Part shown: positions 35,951 to 45,561 of the stretch, in pieces | Layout: each line of letters begins with the position of its first letter | Position numbering within the stretch: position 1 is the stretch's first letter | Origin: Planctomycetaceae bacterium | GTDB taxonomy: Bacteria > Planctomycetota > Planctomycetia > Planctomycetales > Planctomycetaceae | Length of the DNA: 56,544 nucleotides | Assembly (NCBI GenBank): GCA_029259815.1 | Contig: JAJDEJ010000158.1 | Span: forward strand, 1 to 56,544 | Reading direction: 5' to 3' | The notes under the pieces: generated by a model | Database searches by the model: none | The model's input: only the letters and a program-made list of their open reading frames with translations | What the model was told of the DNA's origin: nothing | Position numbers and translations under genes: made by a program

Positions 35951-38179
35951 ATGACTCGAATCTCTCTCGTCACACTCGTCGGTCTGACACTGTTTGCCAC
36001 TCCCATCGGGCAGCACGCGCAGGCTCAGGACGATTCCGGATTAGTCGCACCGGAGGCCCCTTCCATCCTCGCGAAGGAGCCGGAGACGGTCGACGAATAC
36101 TTCGATGCCATTCTGGTGATGTTGCGGGTCGCGCGGCCCGATCTTGCTCAGCGCTATCTCACCACCCTGTTGGAGCAGGAGCCGGACAACGAAACGCTGC
36201 TGCGATTGCGTGAGGAGCACGGCACGGCGACATTCCTGCGACTTGCCAACGACAGCAACTTGCGACCGCAGTCACAGGAATTGCTGAGCCGGTTACAGGC
36301 GGCTGCAGGGAATCAGCTCAACGACCCTGCTCGTTTCGATGAGATCATCAACGCACTCACAGGCGACGTTCGCCAACGCGAACAAGCCATTCGAGACCTC
36401 AAGCACTACGGTCCCTATGCAGTCCCCGAACTGCTGCAGCGACTCTCCGGCGCAGAACAACGCAACACTCACGACTTGCTCCTGCTCACGTTGGTGAAGT
36501 TCGGTCCCGCGGCGATTGACCCACTCCTGGGTGCAATCGAGTCTCCCAATCCGGGCACGCGTGCGATCGCCATCGAAGCACTCGGCTGGCTGGGCGATGA
36601 ACAGCTCGTCCCTCGCTTGTGGTATCCAGCACTCGCCGTCGATCAACCTGCCATTGTGCAGACGACTGCTCTGCAAGCGATTGCCCGGATTCGTTTCGGC
36701 GAAGCTCATCTGACCAATCAGCTTGACCCGGTCGGTGCGACGGCTGAGATCGCTGAGCGTGCCATCGTGCACTTCCGTGGTGAGTACGAGTGGACCCCGG
36801 ATATTGATGGCGTGCTCACAGTCTGGGCATGGGATGCCGAACAGAACCGGCTCGTCGGCACACCGACCAGCCCGACGAATGCCTCCGCGTTCATGGCTGA
36901 ACGACTCGCTCGTCAGGCGATGCTCATGTCGCCGGAGAGAGACGAATATCGGGCTTTGTTCCTGGCCGCGACGATGGCCCACGAGCGGCTACGAGCCGGA
37001 TGGGATCAGCCGGCCCCCCAAGGACCCGGCACAGCCCAAAACCTTGCCCTGTTCAGCGGCCCGGAACTCACGGAACACGCGCTCGGGATCGCTGTCGAAC
37101 ATGGCAATCCCGCAGCGGCCCTCGTGGCCCTCACGGCTCTCACCGACGTGGGGACTCGTGACCAATTGCGACAAAGAGACCACCGACTGCCGCCCATCAT
37201 CGCCGCACTCGACTTTCCGAATGACCGCGTGCAATTCGCAGCTGCGATTGCCGTGTTGAGCATTGCCCCCACGGAGAGCTTTCCAAGAGCAGCCCGCGTC
37301 ATCGACATCCTGTCACGATCTCTGTTGGACGAAGGCGGGCCGCGGAGCGTGATCATCGACCCCAACGTCAGACGTGGTGTTGGGACTGCGAGTATGCTCA
37401 ATCGACTCGGATTCACGACCTCGGTTGCCCGGACGGGTCGCGAGGGTTTCAACCAAGCCATCGCACATGGAGATCTCGCCCTCGCGGTCTTACATCCCAA
37501 CACGATTCGTTGGGAGTTGACTCAGACGGTCGCAAACTTCCGGGCGGACTCGCGAACAGCAGGCGTCCCACTGATCATCGCCGCACCGGAGCCGGCCCGG
37601 TATGACATGCAGCGGTTCCTGGACGATGTGCCGACCAGTGGATTCGTGGCCACGGGAGGCGAAGCAGCTGACTGGATGCGTCAACTCGAACCGGTCCTCG
37701 CCCAAGTGAATGCTCCGCCGCTGACTTCCGAGCAGCATCAGGCGAGAGTGGAAGCCGCAACATCGGCCCTGCGGTACATCGCCGACAGCCAATTGGCTTC
37801 AGTCTTCGATCTCTCTCCTGCAGAGGAGCCGTTGGCGGAGACAATCAACCATCCAGTTGTCGGTCGGGATGCCATCATCGCGTTGGGAGCAATTGGCCGG
37901 CCAAGCGTGCAGCGACGGTTGCTTGACGTCATCCTCGCCCCCGCCTTCGACGCCGAACTGCGGGCTGCAGCTGCCGGAGAACTCTTGTCACACATCAATC
38001 GACACGGTCGCCTGTTGACCGAAGCCGATGTGAAGGCAGTGACCGATGTTTGGAGCGGCACAACCGAGCCGCCCTTGCGCTCGACGCTGTCCGGTGTGAT
38101 CGGCACGCTGAGTCCGACTCCTGAGGCGGTCTTCGATAAGCTGCAATCGCATCCGCTGCCTGCACTGCCTCAGCCGTAA
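35951..38179 (+). CDS. Exported HEAT-repeat protein with a receiver-like segment
   Basis: The product is 742 residues with a signal peptide (cleaved near QHAQA/QD). Residues about 35-120 are helical (VDEYFDAILVMLRVARPDLA). HEAT-like repeats then run through about 140-460 and again at 620-740 (IRDLKHYGPYAVPELLQRL, GTRAIAIEALGWLGDEQLVP, DAIIALGAIGRPSVQRRLLD). Between them, at about 463-590, lies a segment that reads like a degenerate response-regulator fold: SVIIDPNVRRGVGTASMLNR, FTTSVARTGREGFNQAI, LALAVLHPN, GVPLIIAA. The phosphoacceptor region lacks an obvious acidic pocket plus Asp. Because it is exported, phosphotransfer is unlikely and the segment probably mediates binding. Conserved role unknown. 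Confidence 0.75.
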   Translation: MTRISLVTLVGLTLFATPIGQHAQAQDDSGLVAPEAPSILAKEPETVDEYFDAILVMLRVARPDLAQRYLTTLLEQEPDNETLLRLREEHGTATFLRLANDSNLRPQSQELLSRLQAAAGNQLNDPARFDEIINALTGDVRQREQAIRDLKHYGPYAVPELLQRLSGAEQRNTHDLLLLTLVKFGPAAIDPLLGAIESPNPGTRAIAIEALGWLGDEQLVPRLWYPALAVDQPAIVQTTALQAIARIRFGEAHLTNQLDPVGATAEIAERAIVHFRGEYEWTPDIDGVLTVWAWDAEQNRLVGTPTSPTNASAFMAERLARQAMLMSPERDEYRALFLAATMAHERLRAGWDQPAPQGPGTAQNLALFSGPELTEHALGIAVEHGNPAAALVALTALTDVGTRDQLRQRDHRLPPIIAALDFPNDRVQFAAAIAVLSIAPTESFPRAARVIDILSRSLLDEGGPRSVIIDPNVRRGVGTASMLNRLGFTTSVARTGREGFNQAIAHGDLALAVLHPNTIRWELTQTVANFRADSRTAGVPLIIAAPEPARYDMQRFLDDVPTSGFVATGGEAADWMRQLEPVLAQVNAPPLTSEQHQARVEAATSALRYIADSQLASVFDLSPAEEPLAETINHPVVGRDAIIALGAIGRPSVQRRLLDVILAPAFDAELRAAAAGELLSHINRHGRLLTEADVKAVTDVWSGTTEPPLRSTLSGVIGTLSPTPEAVFDKLQSHPLPALPQP

Positions 38180-38197
38180 CGCACCAAGATGTGCCCC

Positions 38198-38245
38198 ACT
38201 CTCTCCATTCGGCGCCCCTCCGTGGATGCGCCGAATTGGGAGAGT
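38198..38245. terminator. Terminator-like hairpin between convergent genes
   Basis: ACTCTCTCCATTCGGCGC (38198-38215) pairs with 38228-38245 at 16 of 18 positions around a 12-base loop. It sits 19 bases after the HEAT gene stop and 43 before the stop of the convergent minus-strand gene. No T tract follows on either strand, so the terminator function is inferred from position and stability only. Confidence 0.5.
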
Positions 38246-38287
38246 CTGCAAGTGCGTCCACCCACACTTGCACCCTTCTCACCGGGG

Positions 38288-39022
38288 TTATTTCACAGAT
38301 GCCTGTTCACCCAAGTCATCTGGCAGAAGGCTCAGGGGCTCCCAGTGACTCTGACTGTCCGCACTTTGCTCAAGCAGCATGTCCCGGATATCGGTTTGTC
38401 GTGGCCGACTCCGTAGATTGTCGGGGAACTGTGTCGGCGATCCCAGATCGATGTCATCAGGAGCGGGCAGGAACTCGACTTCCGGCGGAGAGGTTCTTCC
38501 AGCCGGACGGACGCTCGTGCGGGAATCACTCTCCGGCAAGATGGACCGATCGATGTCTCGGTCGGTGTCAGCACGATCGAATCCGAACAGGTCTGCCAGC
38601 GGCAAGAAGCCCTTACGCACGGGAGACTGGTCCTGCGCCGGTGCAACACGTTGACTGTCACGAATGGGGGCGGGCACATCGATCGAATCGGCCGGTTCCC
38701 AGCCGGTGCGTGCTTCACCCAACTGCTCCTGCTCAGGAGCGAATGTGTTCCGCAGCTTGTCGAGGACTCCCTGTTTTGCCCCCTCGGTCATCAAGTCGGC
38801 CCTGCCATACTCGGTGACCGCCAGCGACATCCGCGGTCGGGCGGACCATGTCTTGGCATCCCAAGTGCGGATATCGGCATAGGCATCCTGTAATCGGGCC
38901 TGCGGAGAGCGCGGCACCATCATCACGCCTTCCGGGGCCATGAGAACGTGGTACTGCAGTCCCACGTACATCCCACCCGCGCCGATCAATGCTCCGGTGA
39001 TCAGTGATTTGAGTTTACCCAT
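38288..39022 (-). CDS. Membrane-anchored protein of unknown function
   Basis: The product is 244 residues from the ATG at 39022. A Gly-rich membrane or signal segment (MGKLKSLITGALIGAGGMYV, about residues 5-26) is followed by a conserved-looking helical part (about 30-105: SPQARLQDAYADIRTWDAK, ADLMTEGAKQGVLDKL). The C-terminal half is polar, Asp/Pro/Arg-rich and probably disordered. The frame stays open far upstream to 39535, but those codons look non-coding and lack a ribosome site. I do not recognise a family. Confidence 0.6.
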   Translation of the reverse strand: MGKLKSLITGALIGAGGMYVGLQYHVLMAPEGVMMVPRSPQARLQDAYADIRTWDAKTWSARPRMSLAVTEYGRADLMTEGAKQGVLDKLRNTFAPEQEQLGEARTGWEPADSIDVPAPIRDSQRVAPAQDQSPVRKGFLPLADLFGFDRADTDRDIDRSILPESDSRTSVRPAGRTSPPEVEFLPAPDDIDLGSPTQFPDNLRSRPRQTDIRDMLLEQSADSQSHWEPLSLLPDDLGEQASVK

Positions 39023-39331
39023 CGTTGCACTCCCGAAGTGACTGCCCGGTGTTCGCTCGCCAGGCGTTCTCGCCTGCCCCTCCACACTAGCACCGCGACC
39101 GCCCAGGTCTTCGGTCGAATTCTCTGCAAGAGCGATTCTCGTCGAGAAACGTCGCCTGTCGTCGCTAGGATGCATGCCTTCGCCGAGGTCACCGCAGCCG
39201 GACGACTCTGCCAGACCCGCAAGGTTGTCAGTCGTCTCAGACTGTGATCCATCACGAAAAGCCCTTCCCATCAATGCACAGACCATGCTATAGGTCATGT
39301 CTCGTGTTCTCGAATCGGAGGAACCAGAACA
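39023..39331. other. Divergent intergenic region
   Basis: These 309 bases between divergent genes show no repeat of note and no supported ORF. The GGAGG at 39317-39321 belongs to the next plus-strand gene. Confidence 0.4.
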
Positions 39332-40087
39332 GTGATCAATGGTCTTGTCATGACGATGGTTTTGGCGACGGCGGTTGGTGCGGATGCGGCTGACCGAGTC
39401 ACTGTGGAGTCGTCCCCGGTCCGGGTCATCCTGATCGGTGGCTTTGTCTCCGATCCCTCTCAAGCTCAAATCCATGGCACGGCCGGTCGAGGTGGCAACA
39501 GCGGGTTGTACCGTCTGCAGAACGACCTCGCGCAATACGATCGGGTGTCAGCCGAGTACCTCAACTGGAACGGCACACGGACCGGGGAGATCAACTCGCC
39601 GAAGCCTCCGATGGCAACCGGCATCGCCAAGTCCGTTCGCGAGGTTCATGCGCAACATCCTGAAGAGCGGCTGATCATCGTTGGCAACAGCTGGGGCGGA
39701 CATACGGCTCGTGAGGTTTGTGAACACCTCAACGTCGCTCCAGTGATACCTGTCGAACACGTGATCTTTCTGGACCCTTCTTCACTGGCACGGGTCAAGC
39801 ATGGACAGCGAGAAGGTGAGTTGCCGTCGAACGTGCGGCGGGCAACGAACTACTACACTCGACATCTGCTGAGCTGGCGGCATTGGGCGAATGAGCCACG
39901 GGTCGAGAACATCGACCTCGGCGATCCGGAGCACGGGTTTCAGGTTGAGGGTGGCCCACCTTATGACTCACTCATCGATACCAAGGGACACATCTATGCC
40001 GAGTGGGATGAACGCATCCACTACGACATCCGCCGCCGCATTGCACGTGTGCGATTTGAGCAGAAACAGACGCTTCGTGGGGATTGA
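39332..40087 (+). CDS. Alpha/beta-hydrolase-like exported protein
   Basis: The product is 251 residues starting at a GTG with GGAGG ten bases upstream; an ATG at 39350 is the alternative. A short signal-like N-terminus is followed by VRVILIGGFVSDPSQ (first strand and oxyanion-like loop). A nucleophile elbow GNSWGGH (GxSxG) lies at the end of a strand (ERLIIVGNSWGGHTAREV), and HVIFLDPSSLARV marks a later strand with an Asp. A His near the C-terminus (TKGHIYAEWD) could complete the triad. This supports a serine hydrolase or lipase-like fold acting in the periplasm. Substrate unknown. Confidence 0.68.
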   Translation: MINGLVMTMVLATAVGADAADRVTVESSPVRVILIGGFVSDPSQAQIHGTAGRGGNSGLYRLQNDLAQYDRVSAEYLNWNGTRTGEINSPKPPMATGIAKSVREVHAQHPEERLIIVGNSWGGHTAREVCEHLNVAPVIPVEHVIFLDPSSLARVKHGQREGELPSNVRRATNYYTRHLLSWRHWANEPRVENIDLGDPEHGFQVEGGPPYDSLIDTKGHIYAEWDERIHYDIRRRIARVRFEQKQTLRGD

Positions 40088-40224
40088 TCCCTCGCCCTTC
40101 GGGACAGTGTTTCAAAGGCCGCAAAACGGTCTTTCCACAGAAATCGATTCCTGATATCACTCGCGCCTCCTCACTGTTTCCTGTCGCTGAACAAGTCGTT
40201 AGCCCTTGCAGGGGCTGAGATCCT

Positions 40225-40419
40225 ATGCGTCGATTTCTGACCCATCTCATTGGGGGCATTGCCCTTCTGCTGTTTGCCTGTGGTGTGGGATGTCAATCCA
40301 ACCCTGAGGGCGAAAGCACATTCGCTGTCCCCAGCCTGGGCGGAGTCCCCGATCAATGGGAGCCGGAGATTGCCGATCCCATCGACCTCGAAGACGAGGA
40401 ACCGGAACTCGGCTTGTGA
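40225..40419 (+). CDS. Small lipoprotein
   Basis: This 64-residue protein has a signal (MRRFLTHLIGGIALLLFACG) with a lipobox Cys at residue 19 or 23. The mature part is very acidic and short (QWEPEIADPIDLEDEEPELG). It is followed by another plus-strand lipoprotein gene. Role unknown; planctomycete genomes encode many such peptides. Confidence 0.6.
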   Translation: MRRFLTHLIGGIALLLFACGVGCQSNPEGESTFAVPSLGGVPDQWEPEIADPIDLEDEEPELGL

Positions 40420-40494
40420 CACGTCCTGACGCATGACGCGGCAGGCTTTCAACTCATGCAAATTCGTTCTCTGAATCCCTTCGGGAGATCATGG

Positions 40495-40875
40495 ATGAGA
40501 TCCCGCGGCCAAACTTTTCGTCCTGAATGGCTCCTGTCGCTGGTTCTGCTGGCGAGCATCGGTCTGTCCGGCTGTCAGGTCGGTCGCTCATTCTTCCAGA
40601 TGGACAGCAATTCGCGGGTCCCCTTTATGGGAGTCGACCTGCTGCCCAAGCGTGACCGCACGTCTCCAACCGCCGGTGTGAGCCGGTTCCAAAACGAGAA
40701 CGTTGTGCCGTCATCCGTGGTCACATCGCAGACTGCCTCTCCGGGGCAGCAACCGAGTCGATTGTCACGGCTCTTAGGGCGCGCTCCACAACCCGAGCAG
40801 CTCACCCTCCCGACGACAAACACCGCTGAGGGAGAAACCATCTCGATGGGCGCACCGGTCGAAGACTTTCGATGA
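40495..40875 (+). CDS. Lipoprotein of unknown function
   Basis: The product is 126 residues. The ATG at 40495 has GGGAGA at proper distance and gives a compact lipoprotein signal with lipobox GLSGC (Cys at about residue 27). An ATG at 40456 would add 13 residues. The mature chain is polar, Ser/Pro/Gln/Thr-rich (SQTASPGQQPSRLSRLLGRA), and probably disordered. It sits about 75 bases after the small lipoprotein gene and may be co-transcribed with it. Not recognised. Confidence 0.58.
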   Translation: MRSRGQTFRPEWLLSLVLLASIGLSGCQVGRSFFQMDSNSRVPFMGVDLLPKRDRTSPTAGVSRFQNENVVPSSVVTSQTASPGQQPSRLSRLLGRAPQPEQLTLPTTNTAEGETISMGAPVEDFR

Positions 40876-40964
40876 AACCGGGCGCTGTCCTGCGGTGAGC
40901 GGCCCCGCCAACAATCAGCTCTCAGCGTCTGCCGAGAGGGCTCTTGGCCCAGCGGGGCGAGGGA

Positions 40965-41040
40965 GGGGGTCAGGCACCATTTCGGACAATGCATCTTGAT
41001 AAGTTCGCCAGTCTTCCCACCGAAATGGTGCCGGACCCCT
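40965..41040. repeat. Inverted repeat (GGTCAGGCACCATTTCGG type), 21-bp arms
   Basis: The arms at 40965-40985 and 41020-41040 pair at 19 of 21 positions around a 34-base spacer. The GGCACCATTTCGG core resembles REP-like elements scattered in many genomes. It lies in the convergent gap between a lipoprotein gene and the outer-membrane-protein gene, next to stem-loop copy 3. Confidence 0.75.
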
Positions 41041-41077
41041 TTCGCACTCCACGAGTAAGTCTCTTGGCCAAAGAACA

Positions 41078-41112
41078 CGTTTAGCCACACATGTTCAATG
41101 TGTGGCTAAACG
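41078..41112. repeat. GTTTAGCC-type stem-loop, copy 3
   Basis: CGTTTAGCCACACAT (41078-41092) pairs perfectly over 15 bp with 41098-41112, with loop GTTCA. It begins 32 bases after the stop of the minus-strand gene ending at 41145. Sequence and setting match the copies at 13145 and 34231. Confidence 0.85.
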
Positions 41113-41144
41113 CTGCGTCCTTCGCGTCTATCAGTTGTCAGATC

Positions 41145-43034
41145 TCAGAAGCAGCCGGCGTGAACCCGTTCCGGTCCGCCGAAGAACCAGTTGAACATCA
41201 CGCGGAACTCGGTGTCGAACTGTTCTTCACCTTCACCCCGGATCGGAGTGGCATAGGCGAGTGTGAGTGTCGCGTTGTGGCTCAGGTCGAGGTTGACGCC
41301 CAGCACGAGGTTCCACAGGTCAATGTTGCTCTGCTCTCCGTTACCGACGGTGAACGCTGTCGGACCTTGCTGAACGAGCACAGTGTCGGCTTCATTGATG
41401 GTGCCGTTGTAGTGAAGTTCGAGTGTCGGTGCGACGCCGCGAATCCACCCGGGACGGTTGCCGCATCCTCCGCTGCCACATCCCCCTGTTGCATAGAGGG
41501 GAGCCTGGTAGATCCAGTAGCCGATGCCCACATCGAAGAAGACCAGGTCAGCATCGTTGGGACGTCCGACCGTTCGCAGGTTGCCATCGGGGACACCAGC
41601 GTTGAAGTCGGAGAAACGGAACGGGTTACCGTTGGGGTCAATGTCCGCTTGCAGGAAGCCTTGGATGAACAGTCTCTCAGTCGGCAGGAACAAGGCACCG
41701 ATGAAGGGCAGAATATGCACAGACTCGTTCTCGACAGCGAATACGTTTCCGAAGGTGAAGTCATCAGCAGTCGGGAGTGTGACACCCACACCGGCGGAGA
41801 TGGCTTCAAAGCCAGCGTCCCAGAGCAGGGCCTTCATGTAGACCGTCAGGTTGCCAAACTCGGTGCTGTTGGAGTCTCCGAGGCCTCCCGAGAGCAGGTC
41901 GCTATCGAGAGTTGTTGCGAACGGGGCCCGCACTTCGATCGACATGTCGCCCCCGAAGAACGTCTTTTCAAAACCGGGGGTCACTCGGTTGACGTCGACG
42001 CCCGCGTTGGTCAAAGGTGTGTTGTTGAAGTAGCTGTAGTTGACGTAGACACGATCACGCGGCAGTGGACTCGCGTTCTCCGCGATCTTCTGCCGGCCCA
42101 CATTGCCGCCAGGCAGGCCACCCGGATTGGATAAGCCAGCAACCTCGGACAGAATGGTGTAGTCATACGCCCAGGTGGGAGTGTACTCACCCTCGATCAA
42201 GGCAATATGTGAATCCACTTCGACGTCGGACTCGCTCGTGACGAAGGTCGTCGTACCGGGTCCGTGAATCATGCTGCCGACACCCTCCACCTCGGTCTGG
42301 ACACCAGGGTTATTGATGATTGGAACGACCGCACCAACGATGGCAGGATTCGCCGTTACGATGTCAGCCTGAGAGTCGACCGTTGTGAATTCAGTCTCGA
42401 AGACTGGGACGGTCGTCAGGGAAGCACCTCCCCGTGTTCGACTAATGATGAGGTCCGGATGTGGATCAAGCGGCATGCTGATGGCCGTCAGAGCCAGAGG
42501 GGACACCGGGTCGATGGCGGGTCCCAGAATCGGCGCGCTGGTCGTGGCGAAGAAGCGGTCGACACGAATCGGCACGAATCCGCTCGACGATCCACCGAAC
42601 AGGTCGCCGATCATGTTGGGAGCGGTCGCTTCGGGCGAGGTGGCGGCCGTCGTCGTTTGGCCGCCGCCCATCGGTGCGCCACCCATTGAGGGATTGAACG
42701 TGGGTGTGGCCATGTCAGGAGCTTGAGTGTTCAAGCCCTGCTGGAAGTTGTCCATTGATTGCCCGGGGGCAGGAGGCACGCCGGAGGATGATCCCGGATC
42801 AGAAGGGGTCATGTCCATCGGCGTGGGTTCGATGGGCATGCCATCCATTGACGAACCCGGCAGGTAATACTCCTGCGATGGTGCAGAGTACTCGTAGGAC
42901 GGTTCCGCCCCTGACGGACAAGTTGGACAGCCCTGTGCGAGCAATTGATCGGACTCCTGGGCGGTCAAGGGGACAGCCGCAGCGATGCCGAGGATTGAAA
43001 GCAGGGCCAAGCATGCGAGTGAGTAACGAGCCAT
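41145..43034 (-). CDS. Outer-membrane beta-barrel-like protein, paralog A
   Basis: The product is 629 residues from the ATG at 43034, opening a signal peptide (MARYSLACLALLSILGIAAA). Residues about 30-160 are a Pro/Gly/Ser/Met-rich linker, which includes TPTFNPSMGGAPMGG and then GQTTTAATSPEATAPNMIGD. The C-terminal half (about 330-629) is rich in alternating strands and aromatic girdles, with NVGRQKIAENASPLPRDRVY, VNRVTPGFEKTFFGGDMSIE and the end FDTEFRVMFNWFFGGPERV. This fits a porin-like barrel or autotransporter-like outer-membrane protein. The adjacent gene at 43123-45189 is a close paralog. Function is unknown; transport or adhesion is likely. Confidence 0.72.
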   Translation of the reverse strand: MARYSLACLALLSILGIAAAVPLTAQESDQLLAQGCPTCPSGAEPSYEYSAPSQEYYLPGSSMDGMPIEPTPMDMTPSDPGSSSGVPPAPGQSMDNFQQGLNTQAPDMATPTFNPSMGGAPMGGGQTTTAATSPEATAPNMIGDLFGGSSSGFVPIRVDRFFATTSAPILGPAIDPVSPLALTAISMPLDPHPDLIISRTRGGASLTTVPVFETEFTTVDSQADIVTANPAIVGAVVPIINNPGVQTEVEGVGSMIHGPGTTTFVTSESDVEVDSHIALIEGEYTPTWAYDYTILSEVAGLSNPGGLPGGNVGRQKIAENASPLPRDRVYVNYSYFNNTPLTNAGVDVNRVTPGFEKTFFGGDMSIEVRAPFATTLDSDLLSGGLGDSNSTEFGNLTVYMKALLWDAGFEAISAGVGVTLPTADDFTFGNVFAVENESVHILPFIGALFLPTERLFIQGFLQADIDPNGNPFRFSDFNAGVPDGNLRTVGRPNDADLVFFDVGIGYWIYQAPLYATGGCGSGGCGNRPGWIRGVAPTLELHYNGTINEADTVLVQQGPTAFTVGNGEQSNIDLWNLVLGVNLDLSHNATLTLAYATPIRGEGEEQFDTEFRVMFNWFFGGPERVHAGCF

Positions 43035-43122
43035 AGTGAAGCGTCTCCCCTCCTGGGACGAGCGATTGAGCTTGTCTGAGTCTTGAACGAGTCTGGGAAT
43101 GCGTCTTTGTGCGTGGGTCGGA

Positions 43123-45189
43123 CTACTGGGTGAGTCCCAGTCCGCCGAAGTTGTTGCCACCGCCGAAGAACCAGTTGAATGACACCCGGAACTCGCCATC
43201 GAACTGTGCGTCGTTGTTGCCGATGGGTGTCGAGTAGGCTAGCGTCAGACTGGCGTTGTGACTGAGCAGTGCCGTCGCACCGACCAAGCCGTTGAACAGG
43301 TCCGTCTCCTGAGTTGAATTGGCGACGATATTGGCGCCAGTGACGTTGCCGATGACATCATCAGCGTCGTCCAGGGCGTGGTTGTAGTGAAGTTCCACGA
43401 GTGGCGCGAAACCCTTGAGAAAACCGTTGCCACAGTTGTTCTGATACATCCAGTATCCGAACTGCAGGTCGACAAACACAAAGTCCGCATCGTCAGGACG
43501 ACCGACATCCTGCAGTTGACCGGTCGGCTGTCCGAGAACGAAGCTGGACAGACGAGCCGAGTTGCCGCTCGTGTCGATGTCGAACTGACAGATGCCCGAG
43601 ATGAACATCCGTGGTTCGGGAATCCATACACCGCCGATGTATGGCAGGAAGTGAGCCGACTCGTTGTCGACAGCAAGCAGGTTGGTGCCATTGGCGTCCT
43701 GGATTTGAACATCATCAGCCGTCGGAATTGAGACACCCAGACCAGCCGCGATCGACTTGGTCGGGTCTTCCCACAGCAGTGTCTTCCACCAGACAGCCAT
43801 GTTGCCGAACTCAGTCTCATTCGTATTACCGATACTGTCGGCTGTGTAGTCGCTGCCGAGCGTCGAAGCGAACGGAGCCCGAACTTCAATCGACATCAGG
43901 CCATCGAAGAACGTCTTCTCGAAACCGGGGGTCACGCGGTTAACGTCGACTCCACCCGCAGCGAGCGGGGTGCCCGCGAAGTGGCTGTAGTTGACGAAGA
44001 CGCGGTCTTGAGGAATGGGGCTGGTATTCTCGGTCAACTTCTGGCGACCAACATTGGCCCCCGGCAGTCCGCCGAGACTGGGAATGTTGAGAATGAGCGG
44101 CGGCGGCGTGAACAGCACGTCGACCGGCTGAAAGCTCTGTGTGCCTGGATCGTAGACGACGACCTGTTGATGGAAGAATTCGTCAGCAGCATCGACCATT
44201 CCGACGATCCCGTTGTCCTCTCGCAAGACAGCAACTGCGGGGTCGATCATCACGCTCTCGCCGACTGGGGCTGAGAAGGTGCCCGGTCCATTTGCAGTCT
44301 GGTAAACCGCCTCCTGTGCTGCGAGGCCCGGCTTCGTCGCAAGGGTGAATGACTCGACATCTGCTTGATAGGGGAGCGTTCCTTCATCCAACACAATGAA
44401 TGTTCCGGCGACTGGTGGATTGGTCAACAAGTTGGGGGGGGGGCCAACATGGGGGGTCAATCCCCCGCCACCATTGATCATCACCGTCGTGTCCTGGCTG
44501 ACAAACGTCGAGGGGCTGATGGTCTGCGAAATCGGCGTGCCCGTGCTGTAGTCGGTTCCCGTGAATGTATTCATCACCGTGTCGAATTCGACGTTGGCAC
44601 CCACGATTGGTGTGCTCACACCAAACGGGAGAAAACTGACCAACTCGCTTTGACTGGCGAACGACACGGCGACCGGAGCGGGCGTTGTCAGGAACGCAGC
44701 CGGCTGGATGATGACTTTCTGGGTGTTCCCTGTGCCGAACAGGTCGCCGATCATGTTGGGAGCGGTCGCCTGCGGTGACGTCGCAGCGGTGGTCGTTTGG
44801 CCGCCGCTGGACGGATTGAATGTGGGAGTCGCTGTCTGAGGCGCAGCTTGTTGATTGGGAGTGTTCTGAGGTTGAGTCTGTGCGGACGGCTGATCGCCAA
44901 CCCGTGACTGACCGGGTGCTTGCGGAGTCGAAGGTGCTGGTGGCGTCGCACCGGGAGCCGACGGCTGTGACGGTGCGGGTGGCATCCCCTGCGGCGTTGG
45001 CTGACTCGGCATCGAGCCGGCGGGAGGTGTCCCCTGCGGTCCGTACTGCGGCAAGGGCATCTGGAAGCCCGGTGGGCAAACCTCACCCGAAGGGGAATAG
45101 TAGGTGTCCTGAGCCAGCAGGCCTAACGGGGCTGCTCCCAATGCCAAAGAGGCAAGAGCAGTGGTGAACTTTCGACGTCGGCGTAACAT
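43123..45189 (-). CDS. Outer-membrane beta-barrel-like protein, paralog B
   Basis: The product is 688 residues from the ATG at 45189, with an Arg-rich signal peptide (MLRRRRKFTTALASLALGAA). The Pro/Gln-rich linker (about 30-150) is longer than in paralog A. It shares the block TPTFNPSSGGQTTTAATSPQ followed by ATAPNMIGDLFG. The C-terminal half aligns block by block with paralog A: NVGRQKLTENTSPIPQDRVF, VNRVTPGFEKTFFDGLMSIE, LGVSIPTADDVQIQ, and the terminal FDGEFRVSFNWFFGG. The 88-base gap and shared direction indicate a tandem duplication. The divergence between copies, mainly in the central 200-residue part, suggests different surface ligands. Confidence 0.72.
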   Translation of the reverse strand: MLRRRRKFTTALASLALGAAPLGLLAQDTYYSPSGEVCPPGFQMPLPQYGPQGTPPAGSMPSQPTPQGMPPAPSQPSAPGATPPAPSTPQAPGQSRVGDQPSAQTQPQNTPNQQAAPQTATPTFNPSSGGQTTTAATSPQATAPNMIGDLFGTGNTQKVIIQPAAFLTTPAPVAVSFASQSELVSFLPFGVSTPIVGANVEFDTVMNTFTGTDYSTGTPISQTISPSTFVSQDTTVMINGGGGLTPHVGPPPNLLTNPPVAGTFIVLDEGTLPYQADVESFTLATKPGLAAQEAVYQTANGPGTFSAPVGESVMIDPAVAVLREDNGIVGMVDAADEFFHQQVVVYDPGTQSFQPVDVLFTPPPLILNIPSLGGLPGANVGRQKLTENTSPIPQDRVFVNYSHFAGTPLAAGGVDVNRVTPGFEKTFFDGLMSIEVRAPFASTLGSDYTADSIGNTNETEFGNMAVWWKTLLWEDPTKSIAAGLGVSIPTADDVQIQDANGTNLLAVDNESAHFLPYIGGVWIPEPRMFISGICQFDIDTSGNSARLSSFVLGQPTGQLQDVGRPDDADFVFVDLQFGYWMYQNNCGNGFLKGFAPLVELHYNHALDDADDVIGNVTGANIVANSTQETDLFNGLVGATALLSHNASLTLAYSTPIGNNDAQFDGEFRVSFNWFFGGGNNFGGLGLTQ

Positions 45190-45561
45190 GTCTGGCTCCT
45201 CAGAAACTGCAAGGGATCGACTTTCCCACCCGTTGCAATTGCCCTCTGAACGGTCCGTCTGGCAAACTCTGCGGCTTGACGCGATCCTGTGGCTTGTCCC
45301 ACAAGACACGGATGTATGAGTTTGATCGACTGTTCGGAGCCAAAGGATTATCCGGTCTGTGATTCCGGACGTAGGGATCGACCATCTTGTACCGGTCCAA
45401 CAAGCTGGGCAAACTTTGCGGGTGAATTCGAGGCAGATGGGGAAGTCTCCCCGGTGATCGGAAGCACGACGCGCAGCATCTGCCAGAGTTTGTGCTTGCC
45501 CCCTTGTTGGCGAATGACTCCCGCGCCGCGATAGACGTGGGAAAATAAGTGCTGGTGATCT

